The notes under the pieces: model-generated
The model's database searches: none
What the model was told of the DNA's origin: nothing
What the model saw: the letters and a program-made list of their open reading frames with translations, nothing else
DNA from: Caenispirillum salinarum AK4
GTDB taxonomy: Bacteria > Pseudomonadota > Alphaproteobacteria > Rhodospirillales > Rhodospirillaceae
Length of the DNA stretch: 64,000 bases
Assembly (NCBI RefSeq): GCF_000315795.1
Contig: NZ_ANHY01000007.1
Location: 186,001-250,000 of the forward strand
Direction of reading: 5' to 3'
Program-made: the position numbers and the translations under genes
Shown here: positions 8,461-18,435 of the stretch, in pieces
Layout: each line of letters begins with the position of its first letter
Numbering within the stretch: position 1 is the stretch's first letter

Positions 8461-8736
8461 TTAGCCGTTGACGGCGTCCTTGAGGCCCTTGCCAGCCTTG
8501 AACTTGGGCTGCTTCGAAGCCGGAATCTTGATGGTTTCGCCGGTGCGCGGATTGCGGCCTTCGCTCGCGGCGCGCTCGGCAACCGCGAAGGTGCCGAAAC
8601 CGACCAGGCGCACTTCGTCGCCCTTCTTCAGGGCGTCGGTGATGGAGTTGAACACACCGTCCACGGCCTTGGTGGCATCGGCCTTCGACAGGCCGCTGGA
8701 ATCCGCGACGGCGGCAACGAGATCGTTCTTGTTCAC
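8461..8736 (-). CDS. hup: DNA-binding protein HU
   Basis: A 91-residue nucleoid protein that binds and bends DNA as a dimer. It begins NKNDLVAAVADSSGLSK and contains the DNA-contact arm GRNPRTGETIKIPASK, both diagnostic of HU-beta. The start is GTG at 8736, giving the normal HU length, with AGAGGGGG upstream; the longer open frame adds 15 residues with no family support. It lies downstream of lon on the same strand, as hupB does in many proteobacteria. A promoter is expected in the 350 bases between lon and hup, since lon ends with an intrinsic terminator. Confidence 0.95.
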   Translation of the reverse strand: MNKNDLVAAVADSSGLSKADATKAVDGVFNSITDALKKGDEVRLVGFGTFAVAERAASEGRNPRTGETIKIPASKQPKFKAGKGLKDAVNG

Positions 8737-9034
8737 TAGAGGGCCCCCTCTGCTAAAAGCAAAGACAAAAACTCGGTCCAATCAATTCGGTCAATTAGAC
8801 CCTTGATTTAACGGAAGGGAGTTTAAGGCGGGCCTTCCAAGCCCGTCAATCCGGGAAACGCCGTTTTCCCCAGTTTTTCGCCATTTTCAGGCCCATACCC
8901 CTGTTCAGAGACGGGTCTTTCACGTCACCTGAGGCTGATCGGGCCCAAGAAAAGATAAACTTTTACGCTCTTTCTCCTTCCGATTCGGAAAGGATCACCA
9001 CAAGAACTCCCAAGCATAAACTCGGACGGCCACG
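8737..9034 (-). other. Intergenic region between lon terminator and hup
   Basis: About 300 bases with no gene. AT-richer patches (around 8760-8815 and 8950-8970) make it the likely site of the hup promoter, but no single -35/-10 pair stands out well enough to annotate. Confidence 0.4.
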
Positions 9035-9063
9035 AAAAAGGGGCCGGACGTGCGCCCGGCCCC
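9035..9063 (-). terminator. Rho-independent terminator of lon
   Basis: On the minus strand GGGGCCGG (complement of 9056-9063) pairs with CCGGCCCC (complement of 9040-9047) across an eight-base loop and is followed directly by TTTTT (complement of 9035-9039). It sits 24 bases after the lon stop codon, the classical arrangement. Confidence 0.85.
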
Positions 9064-9086
9064 GATAATGCGGTCCTGCTTAAGGA

Positions 9087-11495
9087 TCAGTGGGTAATAA
9101 TCGCGTCCCCGCCATCGCCCTCGGTCGACTTGACGGCCGGAGCCGCTTCGTCTTCCGCCTCGCTCCATTCAATGGGCGTCAGGTCGTTGACAAGCGCGTG
9201 TTCCAGAACCTCGTCCACAGTGGACACGGGAATGATCTTGAGGCCGCGCTTCACGTTGTCGGGAATCTCCGCGAGATCCTTCTCGTTGTCGCGCGGGATC
9301 AGCACCCGCTTGATGCCGCCACGCAGGGCCGCCAGCAGCTTCTCCTTCAGGCCGCCGATAGGCAGGACGCGACCACGGAGCGTGATCTCGCCGGTCATGG
9401 CGATGTCCTTGGCCACCGGGTTGCCCGTCAGCGCCGAGACGATGGAGGTGCACATGGCGGTGCCGGCCGACGGACCGTCCTTGGGCGTCGCGCCCTCGGG
9501 CACGTGAACGTGGATGTCGCGCTTTTCGAACACCGTCGGCTTGATGCCGAAGGACACGGCCCGCGAGCGGACGTAGGACCGCGCCGCCTGGATGGACTCC
9601 TTCATCACGTCGCCCAACTGGCCCGTCAGCGTGACATTGCCCTTGCCGGGCAGCACGACGCTTTCCACCGACAACAGTTCGCCGCCGACTTCGGTCCAGG
9701 CCAGGCCGGTAACGACGCCCACGAGGTCCTCGCGCTCCGCCTCGCCGTAGCGATAGCGGCGCACACCGGCGTACTTTCCGAGGTTGCGGCGCGTGATGCC
9801 AATCTTCTTGAGCTTGCTTTCCACCAGGCGCTTGATCGCCTTGCGCGACAGGTTCGCCAGCTCGCGCTCCAGGTTGCGGACGCCGGCCTCGCGCGTGTAG
9901 TACCGCACCAGGTCGCGCAGCGCATCGTCGCTGATGGTGAACTCAGCCTTCTTCAGGCCGTGCGCCTCCATCTGCTTGGGAATGAGGTGGCGCTTGGCGA
10001 TCTCGACCTTTTCATCCTCGGTGTAGCCGGACAGCCGGATGATCTCCATGCGGTCCATCAGCGGCTGCGGCATGCGCAGCGTGTTGGCCGTAGTGACGAA
10101 CATCACGTCCGACAGGTCGTAGTCGACCTCAAGGTAATGGTCGGCAAAGGTGGAGTTCTGCGCCGGGTCCAGCACCTCCAGCAGCGCCGACGACGGGTCG
10201 CCGCGCCAGTCCGCGCCCAGCTTGTCGATCTCGTCCAGCAGGAAGAAGGGGTTCGACGACTTGGCCTTCTTCATGCCCTGGATGATCTTGCCGGGCATGG
10301 AGCCGATGTAGGTGCGGCGGTGGCCGCGGATCTCGCTTTCGTCGCGCACGCCGCCCAGCGACATGCGCACAAAGTTGCGGCCCGTGGCCTTGGCGATGGA
10401 CTCGCCCAGCGAGGTCTTGCCGACGCCCGGCGGGCCGACGAGGCACAGGATCGGACCCTTGAGCTTCTTGGTGCGCTGCTGCACCGCGAGGTACTCCAGG
10501 ATGCGTTCCTTGACCTTTTCCAGGCCGTAGTGATCGTCGTTCAGCACCTTGCTGGCGCGCTTCAGGTCGTAGTTGACGCGCGTCTTGTTCTGCCAGGGGA
10601 TCGAGAGGATCCAGTCCAGGTAGTTGCGCACCACCGTGGCTTCCGCCGACATGGGGCTCATGGTGCGCAGCTTCTTCAGCTCCGCCTGGGCCTTTTCCTT
10701 GGCTTCCTTCGAGAGCTTGGTCTTGTTGATCCGCTCCTCGAATTCCGCGGCCTCGTCCTTGCCTTCCTCGCCCTCGCCGAGTTCCTTCTGAATGGCCTTG
10801 AGCTGCTCGTTCAGATAGTACTCGCGCTGGGTCTTCTCCATCTGCCGCTTGACGCGGTTGCGGATCTTCTTCTCGACCTGCAGGACGCCGATCTCGCTTT
10901 CCATGAAGCCGTACACGCGCTCCAGGCGCTCGGCGACCGTGGTGCTCTCCAGCAGTTCCTGCTTGTCGGCGATCTTCAGCGACAGGTGGCTGGCGACGGT
11001 GTCGGCCAGCTTGGCCGCGTCCTCGATCTGGTTGATGGAGACCAGAACCTCGGGCGGAATCTTCTTGTTGAGCTTGATGTACTGCTCGAACTGCGCCACC
11101 ACCGAGCGCGACAGGGCCTCAAGCTCCTGGTTGTCGGCCTGCTCGTCATCCAGCAGTTCGACCTCGGCCTGGAAGAAATCCTCCGTGCCGGTGTAGTTCT
11201 TGATGCGGGCGCGCTGGCCACCTTCGACCAGCACCTTGACGGTGTCGTCGGGCAGTTTCAGCAGCTGCAGCACGGTCGACACCGTGCCGACGGTGTAGAT
11301 GTCGTCGGGGTCGGGGTTGTCCTGGGCCGCGTTCTTCTGCGCGACCAGCAGGATCTGCTTGTCCTCCGCCATGACGTCTTCCAGGGCCTTCACCGACTTC
11401 TCGCGGCCGACGAACAGCGGCACGATCATGTGCGGGAACACCACGATGTCACGCAGCGGCAGGACGGGGAGGATGTCTTCGCGACCAGTCTCCAC
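9087..11495 (-). CDS. lon: ATP-dependent protease Lon
   Basis: An 802-residue homo-hexameric cytoplasmic protease that degrades misfolded and regulatory proteins. It has the N-terminal substrate-binding domain ([19 protein letters not shown]), a central AAA+ module with Walker [10 protein letters not shown] and Walker [10 protein letters not shown], and a C-terminal peptidase domain. The catalytic Ser is in [11 protein letters not shown] and the Lys in [14 protein letters not shown], the Ser-Lys dyad of Lon. Length is typical. It follows clpX on the same strand with a 179-base gap, consistent with its own promoter, probably heat-shock controlled, though no sigma-32 site was identified with confidence. 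Confidence 0.98.
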   Translation of the reverse strand: METGREDILPVLPLRDIVVFPHMIVPLFVGREKSVKALEDVMAEDKQILLVAQKNAAQDNPDPDDIYTVGTVSTVLQLLKLPDDTVKVLVEGGQRARIKNYTGTEDFFQAEVELLDDEQADNQELEALSRSVVAQFEQYIKLNKKIPPEVLVSINQIEDAAKLADTVASHLSLKIADKQELLESTTVAERLERVYGFMESEIGVLQVEKKIRNRVKRQMEKTQREYYLNEQLKAIQKELGEGEEGKDEAAEFEERINKTKLSKEAKEKAQAELKKLRTMSPMSAEATVVRNYLDWILSIPWQNKTRVNYDLKRASKVLNDDHYGLEKVKERILEYLAVQQRTKKLKGPILCLVGPPGVGKTSLGESIAKATGRNFVRMSLGGVRDESEIRGHRRTYIGSMPGKIIQGMKKAKSSNPFFLLDEIDKLGADWRGDPSSALLEVLDPAQNSTFADHYLEVDYDLSDVMFVTTANTLRMPQPLMDRMEIIRLSGYTEDEKVEIAKRHLIPKQMEAHGLKKAEFTISDDALRDLVRYYTREAGVRNLERELANLSRKAIKRLVESKLKKIGITRRNLGKYAGVRRYRYGEAEREDLVGVVTGLAWTEVGGELLSVESVVLPGKGNVTLTGQLGDVMKESIQAARSYVRSRAVSFGIKPTVFEKRDIHVHVPEGATPKDGPSAGTAMCTSIVSALTGNPVAKDIAMTGEITLRGRVLPIGGLKEKLLAALRGGIKRVLIPRDNEKDLAEIPDNVKRGLKIIPVSTVDEVLEHALVNDLTPIEWSEAEDEAAPAVKSTEGDGGDAIITH

Positions 11496-11664
11496 GACAG
11501 TATCCCTCTTTTATTGCTTGGCGGCCGGTTGACGCACCGCCAGATTGACCGGCTCGTCCGACCGATATGGGAGGCTCGGACGCCGGCGACCAGGGGTGGG
11601 AAGCACACAAGGCCCGGTCGCCCCGGTGCTGGGCGCGACCCTGTCCGGGCGCTGGCGCTTGTAA

Positions 11665-11688
11665 GGAAGGGCGCCTATGCGCCCTTCC
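11665..11688 (-). terminator. Hairpin spanning the clpX stop codon
   Basis: GGAAGGGCGC (11665-11674) and GCGCCCTTCC (11679-11688) form a perfect 10-bp stem with loop CTAT, and the loop contains the clpX TAG stop. Only TTAC follows on the minus strand, so it is a weak terminator or a partial read-through element before lon. Confidence 0.5.
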
Positions 11689-12946
11689 CCACTTCCTCGG
11701 AGCGGTCCGAGTAGATGTAGAGCGGCGTGGCGCGGTGCTCGGCCACCTCGCGGTTGACCACCACTTCCTCCACGCCTTCCATGCCCGGCAGGTCGAACAT
11801 GGTCTCCAGCAGGATGCCTTCGATGATGGAGCGCAGGCCGCGGGCGCCGGTCTTGCGCTCGATGCCCTTGCGCGCGATGGCGCGCAAGGCGTCGTCCGTC
11901 AGGCTGAGCTTGACGTCTTCCATCTCGAACAGCTTCTGGTACTGCTTGACCAGGGCGTTCTTGGGACCGGTGAGGATCTCGACCAGGGCGTCCTCGTCCA
12001 GGTCCTCCAGCGTCGCGATGACCGGCAGGCGGCCGACAAATTCGGGGATCAGGCCGTACTTCAGCAGGTCCTCGGGCTCGACGCCGCGCAGGATCTCGCC
12101 CATGCGGCGCTCTTCCGGGTCCTTTACGTCGGCACCGAAACCGATCGACGTGCCCTTGCCGCGCTGGCTGATGATCTTGTCCAGGCCCGCGAAGGCGCCG
12201 CCGCAGATGAACAGGATGTTGGTCGTGTCCACCTGCAGGAATTCCTGCTGCGGATGCTTGCGGCCACCCTGCGGCGGCACGCTGGCGACCGTGCCTTCCA
12301 TGATCTTCAGCAGGGCCTGCTGCACGCCCTCGCCCGAGACGTCGCGGGTGATGGACGGGTTGTCGGACTTGCGGCTGATCTTGTCGATTTCGTCGATGTA
12401 GACGATGCCGCGCTGCGCGCGCTCGACGTTGTAGTCGGCGGACTGCAGCAGCTTGAGGATGATGTTCTCCACATCCTCGCCCACGTAGCCGGCCTCGGTC
12501 AGCGTGGTGGCGTCGGCCATGGTGAACGGCACGTCGAGGATGCGCGCCAGCGTCTGGGCCAGCAGCGTCTTGCCGCAACCGGTCGGGCCGACCAGCAGGA
12601 TGTTGGACTTGGCGATCTCCACGTCGGGCGACTTGCCGCCGCCGTGCTGGAGCCGCTTGTAGTGGTTGTGCACCGCCACCGACAGCACCCGCTTGGCGTG
12701 GGGCTGGCCGATCACGTAGTCGTCCAGCACGCCGAGAATGTCGCGGGGTGACGGGACGCCGTCGCGGGAACGGACAAGACTGCTCTTGTTCTCCTCGCGA
12801 ATGATGTCCATGCACAGTTCCACGCATTCATCGCAAATGAATACCGTCGGACCGGCGATGAGCTTGCGCACCTCGTGCTGGCTCTTCCCGCAGAACGAGC
12901 AGTACAGGGTGTTCTTGGATGAATCGCCGCCAGAGGACTTCGTCAT
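11675..12946 (-). CDS. clpX: ClpX, ATPase specificity subunit of ClpXP
   Basis: A 423-residue AAA+ unfoldase that recognises substrates and feeds them to ClpP. The N-terminal C4 zinc-binding domain shows [14 protein letters not shown] followed by CDECVELC. Walker A is GPTGCGKT, Walker [10 protein letters not shown], and the pore region is present. Its C-terminal part carries the sensor-2 region [10 protein letters not shown]. It lies between clpP and lon in the conserved order. The ATG at 12946 has GGAG upstream. In alphaproteobacteria ClpXP usually also degrades cell-cycle regulators such as CtrA, an inference for this organism. Confidence 0.98.
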   Translation of the reverse strand: MTKSSGGDSSKNTLYCSFCGKSQHEVRKLIAGPTVFICDECVELCMDIIREENKSSLVRSRDGVPSPRDILGVLDDYVIGQPHAKRVLSVAVHNHYKRLQHGGGKSPDVEIAKSNILLVGPTGCGKTLLAQTLARILDVPFTMADATTLTEAGYVGEDVENIILKLLQSADYNVERAQRGIVYIDEIDKISRKSDNPSITRDVSGEGVQQALLKIMEGTVASVPPQGGRKHPQQEFLQVDTTNILFICGGAFAGLDKIISQRGKGTSIGFGADVKDPEERRMGEILRGVEPEDLLKYGLIPEFVGRLPVIATLEDLDEDALVEILTGPKNALVKQYQKLFEMEDVKLSLTDDALRAIARKGIERKTGARGLRSIIEGILLETMFDLPGMEGVEEVVVNREVAEHRATPLYIYSDRSEEVGKGA

Positions 12947-13304
12947 CGTGTCTCCACTCCGTGCGCGGCCGAAAATGCCGGCGCGCCCTGATCTTTTCGC
13001 GGCCTGCCGGCCCGCTGGACTTCCATGTTAGCCGGACCGTCCGGCCCAAAACAATGCCTAAAACCTCTACGCCCTTGCCAGCGTAACGGATCGGTCATCG
13101 TTGGTGCAACATGGGGAGATGGCGGCAGGGCCGCAAGGTATTGGCAGGTTTGCCTGATCGTCCCGAAAGGCGGGTCAGGCAGGCGGCGGGCATGGTCCGA
13201 GGCGGCGGTCAGAGACCATACCCTGGTACCGGCGACGACGGACGGAGAACGTCCGCCGCGCCGATTGTGGCGCCGGCACCCGCGTGGTGCCGGCCGGGGT
13301 CGGG
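12947..13304 (-). other. Intergenic region clpP-clpX with hairpin
   Basis: A 358-base gap. Next to the clpP stop is a perfect 9-bp hairpin, GCCGGCACC (13272-13280) with GGTGCCGGC (13286-13294), probably the clpP terminator although no T-run follows. A second imperfect inverted repeat around 13150-13180 (GCCTGA with TCAGGC) is present. The AT-richer part near 13020-13110 is the likely clpX promoter region. No gene was seen. Confidence 0.45.
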
Positions 13305-13991
13305 TTACTTGTCGCCTTCGCCCTCGCCCTTCTTCTGGGCCGCCTCTTCGCGGGCCTTGGCCTCGGCCTCGCGGCTGAGCACGACACTGTCGATCAGGCC
13401 GAAGGCCTTGGCCTCCTCGGGCGTCATGAACTTGTCGCGTTCCATGGCCTTCTCGATTTCCTCGAGCGGCTGGCCCGTGTGCTTGACGTAGATCTTGTTC
13501 AGCCGGTCGCGGATGGACAGGATTTCCTTGGCGTGGATCTCGATGTCGGCCGCCTGACCCTGGAAGCCGCCGGACGGCTGGTGGACCATGATGCGCGAGT
13601 TGGGCAGCGAGAAGCGCTTCTCGGGCGCGCCGCCGGCCAGCAGCAGCGAGCCCATGGACGCCGCCTGGCCGATGACCATGGTGGCAACGTCACAGCGGAT
13701 GTACTGCATGGTGTCGTACATCGCCAGGCCCGACGTCACCACGCCGCCCGGCGAGTTGATGTAGAACGCGATGTCCTTCGACGGGTTGTCGGCCTCCAGG
13801 TACAGCATCTGGGCGCACACCAGGGCGGAGACGTTGTCCTCCACCGGACCGGTGAGGAACAGGATGCGCTCCTTCAGCAGGCGGGAATAAATGTCGTAGG
13901 ACCGCTCCCCGCGGTTGGTCTGCTCGACCACCATGGGGACCAGGTAGTTGTTGTAGACGTCGATCGGATCACGTTCTCTCATCGGCTCCAT
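13305..13991 (-). CDS. clpP: ClpP, proteolytic subunit of ClpXP/ClpAP
   Basis: A 228-residue serine protease that forms the two-ring, 14-subunit chamber served by ClpX. The catalytic Ser is in [10 protein letters not shown] and the His in [10 protein letters not shown], with the partner Asp in the following helical region. Conserved landmarks YINSPGG and DRDKFM-like ([18 protein letters not shown]) are present. The C-terminus ends in a charged Lys/Glu-rich tail. The N-terminal Met could be at 13991 or three codons later. It is downstream of tig and upstream of clpX, the standard order. Confidence 0.98.
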   Translation of the reverse strand: MEPMRERDPIDVYNNYLVPMVVEQTNRGERSYDIYSRLLKERILFLTGPVEDNVSALVCAQMLYLEADNPSKDIAFYINSPGGVVTSGLAMYDTMQYIRCDVATMVIGQAASMGSLLLAGGAPEKRFSLPNSRIMVHQPSGGFQGQAADIEIHAKEILSIRDRLNKIYVKHTGQPLEEIEKAMERDKFMTPEEAKAFGLIDSVVLSREAEAKAREEAAQKKGEGEGDK

Positions 13992-14038
13992 CCATTGCTG
14001 TGGTTCCCCGATATGCGGGGCGATCCGCTCTCATGCAA

Positions 14039-14070
14039 TCGGGGCGGCGGCCGGAAAGCCACCGCCCCGA
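14039..14070 (-). terminator. Hairpin after tig
   Basis: A 13-bp near-perfect inverted repeat, arms 14039-14051 and 14058-14070, with one wobble position and a six-base loop. It is 38 bases after the tig stop on the minus strand. There is no clear T-run, so termination strength is uncertain. Confidence 0.5.
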
Positions 14071-14107
14071 CAGTCTCATGCGACGCGAGGGGACGCGACG
14101 GACGCCG

Positions 14108-15580
14108 TCACGCGGACGTCTCGCCCTCGTCCTTGCCCGCCTCGTCCTCGCCGGCCTCGGCTTCGTCCGCCTTCTTGGCGGCGGCCTTCTTGGCAGGCGC
14201 CTTCTTCTTGGCGGCGGCCTTCTTCTTGGGCTTGTCCTCGCCCTCGCCTTCGGCCTCCTCGCCGTCCTGCTTCATCAGCTCGTCGACGCTGACCGGCTTG
14301 TCCTCGACCTTCGCCACCTCGAGGATGTAGTCGACGACCTTGTCCTCGTAGATGGGGGCGCGCAGCTGGTTGATGGCGTCCTGGTTCTGCAGGAAGTACT
14401 GGAACACCGCCTGTTCCTGGCCCGGGTACCGGGTCGCCTCGGCCATGATGGCGCGGTTCAGGTCGTCCTGGTTGACCTGGATCTCGTTCTTCTGGCCGAC
14501 CTCGGACAGCAGCAGGCCCAGACGCACGCGGCGCTCGGCCAGCTTGCGGTAGTCGTCCTTCAGCTCGTCGTCGGACTTGCCCTCGTCCTCAGGGTCCAGG
14601 TTGCCCTGTTCCTTGGCCTGCTCGACCTGCTTCCAGATGCCGTCGAACTCCATGTCGACCATGGACTGCGGCACGGGGAAGTCGTGGGCGTCGGACAGCT
14701 TGTCCAGCAACTCGCGCTTGACCTTCTGGCGGGCGACCTTGTCGTACTCGCCCTGGATCTGCTCGCGGATGGCGGTCTTCAGGGCCTCCAGGTCGTCCAT
14801 GCCGACCTTCTTGGCCAGCTCGTCGTCGATCTCGGGAACCTTGGGCTCGCGGATTTCCTTGACGGTGACGTCGAAGGTGACTTCCTGGCCCGCCAGGTGT
14901 TCGGCCGGATAGTCCTCGGGGAAGGTCAGGGTGACGACCTTTTCCTCGCCGGCCTTCATGCCGACGACCTGGTCCTCGAAGCCCGGAATGAAGGTGCCCG
15001 AGCCGATTTCCAGGCTGTAGTCCTCGGCCTTGCCGCCTTCGAACTCCTCGCCGCCCTTCTTGCCGACGAAGTCGATCACGGCGACGTCGCCGTTCTTGAC
15101 CTTGCGGGCCTTGCTGGCGACCGGCTCGCTGGACTTCTGGCCCTCGGCGATGCGGGTCAGCGCGTCCTCGACTTCCTTGTCGTCGACGTCGGCCTTGGGG
15201 CGGGTCAGCTCGAGGGTGGAGAAGTCCACCGGCGTGATCTCGGGCAGGACCTCGACGGACATGGTGAATTCCAGGTCCTTGCCCTCGTCGAAGGTCTCGA
15301 TGTCGATCTTGGGCTGCATGGCGGGACGCAGCTCACGCTCGGCCACCGTCTTCTCGGCGGCTTCCTGAACCGACTGCTCCAGAACCTCGCCCAGGACGGC
15401 GGACCCGTAGCGCTTCTTCATCAGGCTGACGGGCACCTTGCCGGGACGGAAGCCCGGCATCTTGACCTGCGTGCTCAGCTCCTTCAGGCGGGCTTCGCTT
15501 TTCGCGGCGATGTCGGCGGCGGGCACAACCACCTTGAAATCGTGCTTCAGGCCCTCGGCGTTGGTTTCAGTAACCTGCAT
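14108..15580 (-). CDS. tig: Trigger factor, ribosome-associated chaperone/PPIase
   Basis: A 490-residue chaperone that docks next to the ribosome exit tunnel and assists nascent chains. The ribosome-binding loop GFRPGKVP is present near residue 45, followed by the FKBP-type peptidyl-prolyl isomerase domain (NGDVAVIDFVGKK...GTFIPGFEDQVVGM) and the helical C-terminal domain. It is longer than E. coli trigger factor (432), because the last 60 or so residues form a low-complexity Lys/Ala then Glu/Asp-rich tail (KKKAAAKKKAPAKKAAAKK). It starts the tig-clpP-clpX-lon series. Confidence 0.97.
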   Translation of the reverse strand: MQVTETNAEGLKHDFKVVVPAADIAAKSEARLKELSTQVKMPGFRPGKVPVSLMKKRYGSAVLGEVLEQSVQEAAEKTVAERELRPAMQPKIDIETFDEGKDLEFTMSVEVLPEITPVDFSTLELTRPKADVDDKEVEDALTRIAEGQKSSEPVASKARKVKNGDVAVIDFVGKKGGEEFEGGKAEDYSLEIGSGTFIPGFEDQVVGMKAGEEKVVTLTFPEDYPAEHLAGQEVTFDVTVKEIREPKVPEIDDELAKKVGMDDLEALKTAIREQIQGEYDKVARQKVKRELLDKLSDAHDFPVPQSMVDMEFDGIWKQVEQAKEQGNLDPEDEGKSDDELKDDYRKLAERRVRLGLLLSEVGQKNEIQVNQDDLNRAIMAEATRYPGQEQAVFQYFLQNQDAINQLRAPIYEDKVVDYILEVAKVEDKPVSVDELMKQDGEEAEGEGEDKPKKKAAAKKKAPAKKAAAKKADEAEAGEDEAGKDEGETSA

Positions 15581-15640
15581 CTAGAGTCTCTATTCGTGAA
15601 TTCGTTGATCGACTCGGCGGGCGAGCCACGGCGTGGCGCG

Positions 15641-15668
15641 GTTATAGCAGACTAAACCCCCGCCGCAA
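15641..15668 (-). promoter_or_regulatory. Likely promoter for tig
   Basis: On the minus strand TTGCGG (complement of 15663-15668) is followed after 16 bases by TATAAC (complement of 15641-15646), with TGC directly before it, an extended -10. It lies about 60 bases upstream of the tig start codon, between tig and the tRNA-Leu gene. Confidence 0.55.
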
Positions 15669-15741
15669 CGGGGTGAGGCAAAAAACGGCGCCGCGTGGGC
15701 CCGCCACCGGCCGGAAGGAGGGCCGGCGCGGCATGAATGTT

Positions 15742-15826
15742 TGGTGCGGCCGGAGGGACTCGAACCCACACACCTTGCGGCGCTGGAACCTAAATCCAGT
15801 GCGTCTACCAGTTCCGCCACGGCCGC
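15742..15826 (-). tRNA. tRNA-Leu (anticodon TAG)
   Basis: An 85-base class II tRNA with encoded CCA. Acceptor arms GCGGCCG and CGGCCGC pair perfectly. The anticodon stem CTGGA/TCCAG carries loop TTTAGGT, so the anticodon is TAG, reading CUA/CUN leucine codons. A long variable arm (GCGCCGCAAGGTGTG region) and a GGTTCGAGTCC T arm are visible. Confidence 0.96.
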
Positions 15827-16064
15827 GTCGGAAACCGGTCTTGTGCAACGGATGGCCCCGCACGTCAAGGGCTGGTGCCAGCCCGCCGCCGCGTCGGGCG
15901 GACCCTCGGCCATGCACCTTGGTATACATCGATACGCTATATGACCTCCACATACCCCTCCCGGCCTTTTCGCCGGCTGGAAAATCGTATATGACAATCG
16001 TCGACAGCGCGGCCGTGGGGACAATTCGGGGCGCGCGGGGGATGACGCACAAGCGGAGAAGACG

Positions 16065-17402
16065 ATGGCGGACGATCTGGATCGCGTCGGGCGGCTGCAG
16101 TTCCTGCAGATCGACGAAGAGACGCGTGCTCTGTTGCGCGAGTTCCGGGGCATCCTGGAACAGCATATCGACGAAGTGCTTGACGCCTTTTACGGCTACA
16201 TGACCAAGCACCCGGACATGGCCGCCATGTTCAAGTCCGATGCATCCATGCGTCACGCCCGCGACGAGCAGCGCAAGCACTGGCTGAACAACGTCTTCAC
16301 CGGCGAATTCGGCGACGACTACTTCCGCACCGTCACCATCATCGGCCGCACCCACGAGCGCGTTGGCTTGGAGCCGCGCTGGTACATCGGCGCCTACGCC
16401 TTCACCATGAACAAGCTTGTGCAGTTGGTCTTCAGCCGCTACCGCAAGAAGCCGGAGCGCGCCTCGGCCATCATCCAGGCCATCAACAAGGCCGTGTACC
16501 TGGACATGGACATTTCCATCTCCGTCTATATCCGCACCGCGCGGGAGACGGCGGCGCGGACGCTGAACGAGCACGCCTCGAAGTTCGAGAACGAGGTCCA
16601 CGCCATGGTGGAGATCGTTGCCGCCGCGGCGACGGAGCTTCAGTCCACCTCGCAGAACATGGCCGAGACCGCCGACCGCACCTCCAGCCAGTCGGAAGTG
16701 GTCGCTTCCGCCGCCGACCAGGCCGCCGGCAACGTCCAGACGGTCGCCTCGGCCGCCGAGGAACTGCACGCCTCCATCTCGGAGATCAGCCGCCAGGTCG
16801 CCGAGGGCAACCGCATCAGTTCAGAGGCCGTGGAAGAGGCCGAGCGCACCAATGAGATGGTCAACGGCCTGGCCGCCGCGGCCGGCAAGATCGGCGAGGT
16901 GGTCAAGCTGATCAACGACATCGCCAGCCAGACCAACCTGCTGGCACTGAACGCCACCATCGAGGCCGCCCGCGCCGGCGACGCCGGCAAGGGCTTTGCC
17001 GTGGTCGCCAACGAGGTCAAGAACCTCGCCAACCAGACCGCCCGGGCCACCGAGGACATCTCCAAGCAGATCGGCGAAGTCCAGGGCGCGACCGAGCAGG
17101 CGGTCGGCGCCATCCAGGGCATCGGCGGCACCATCGGCCGCATCAGCGAGATCACCGGCGCCATCGCCGCGGCGGTGGAGGAGCAGTCGGCCGCCACGCA
17201 GGAGATCGCCCGCAACGTCCAGGAGGCGTCCAGCGGCACGACGGAAGTGACCAGCAACATCTCCACCGTCACCGAAGCCGCGACCGAAACCGGCCACGCC
17301 GCCGGCGAGGTGCTGACCGCCGCCCGCGAACTCTCCAACCAGTCCGAGCGACTGAAGGCGCAGGTGGACGAGTTCCTGCACGACATCCGGGAAGCCGTGT
17401 AA
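16065..17402 (+). CDS. Globin-coupled methyl-accepting chemotaxis protein (HemAT-type)
   Basis: A 445-residue soluble chemoreceptor. Residues 1 to about 165 form a sensor globin (protoglobin) domain: helical, with the proximal heme His expected in [19 protein letters not shown]. Residues from about 180 to the end form a long coiled coil with the highly conserved methyl-accepting tip ([34 protein letters not shown], given here by position about 285-320). There are no transmembrane helices, so it acts in the cytoplasm, signalling to CheA through CheW. Family members sense oxygen. It is monocistronic, with a terminator after it. Upstream are two TATATGAC copies 50 bases apart (15938-15945 and 15988-15995). 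Confidence 0.92.
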   Translation: MADDLDRVGRLQFLQIDEETRALLREFRGILEQHIDEVLDAFYGYMTKHPDMAAMFKSDASMRHARDEQRKHWLNNVFTGEFGDDYFRTVTIIGRTHERVGLEPRWYIGAYAFTMNKLVQLVFSRYRKKPERASAIIQAINKAVYLDMDISISVYIRTARETAARTLNEHASKFENEVHAMVEIVAAAATELQSTSQNMAETADRTSSQSEVVASAADQAAGNVQTVASAAEELHASISEISRQVAEGNRISSEAVEEAERTNEMVNGLAAAAGKIGEVVKLINDIASQTNLLALNATIEAARAGDAGKGFAVVANEVKNLANQTARATEDISKQIGEVQGATEQAVGAIQGIGGTIGRISEITGAIAAAVEEQSAATQEIARNVQEASSGTTEVTSNISTVTEAATETGHAAGEVLTAARELSNQSERLKAQVDEFLHDIREAV

Positions 17403-17474
17403 GCGGCTGCAGCGCAAACAAAACGAGGGGACCGGCGTGATCCCCTCGGGCGCCCCGCGCTGCGGGAAAGGATG

Positions 17475-17501
17475 AAGGGCCGGCACAGCGCCGGCCCTTT
17501 T
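17475..17501 (+). terminator. Terminator between chemoreceptor and ferredoxin genes
   Basis: AAGGGCCGGC (17475-17484) and GCCGGCCCTT (17490-17499) form a perfect 10-bp stem with a five-base loop, followed by TTTT in total. It lies between convergent genes and, being nearly symmetrical, may serve both strands. Confidence 0.8.
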
Positions 17502-17508
17502 CGAGTCG

Positions 17509-18064
<556 letters not shown>

Positions 18065-18435
18065 TGTCGCACCCCACTCCGCAGCACGAATTGATAATTC
18101 GCAGAATCGAAAGGGTTTTTCCGATCCCTTTCACGGGTCACCATACCCCAGCATAGGCTGAAATTGCGTTAAACCTTTCGGCATATCCGGGACGGCCGGG
18201 CGAGGTCGACGGAAGGGCTGGAGACGGGTGCAGTGCAAAAAGGCGCTTTCATCCGGAAGGAATTTCCGGTTATATGGGCGCTGGCGCCACGACTGGCCGC
18301 GCCGGTAGCCCCCAGACCGACGCACCCCGAGGCCCCGTCCCGTCCCCGCCGGCCCACTGCACGCCGGCCGCGATGGTGCGGACCCGGCTTCATGTCGAGC
18401 GCTCAACGGGAACGCAGATTGATGGGGATCTCTTC
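18065..18435. promoter_or_regulatory. Divergent control region between ferredoxins and korA
   Basis: A 371-base region with unusually AT-rich islands. It contains GAATTGATAATTC (18088-18100, a 5-bp inverted repeat around GAT), GAAAGGG/CCCTTTC (18109-18115 with 18126-18132), and CCGGAA-N5-TTCCGG (18253-18269). These are candidate operators or RNA hairpins for the two divergent units. No specific regulator can be named. The reading frame running into korA from 18274 is not supported as coding. Confidence 0.4.

Noticed and set aside
9090-11714. 874-codon open frame on the plus strand opposite lon.
   Set aside because: Shadow of the lon reading frame; Lon is fully supported on the minus strand.
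18274-18435. Extension of korA to an upstream ATG.
   Set aside because: Encodes Pro/Arg-rich residues with no family similarity; ATG 18436 has a GGGGA site and the normal KorA N-terminus.
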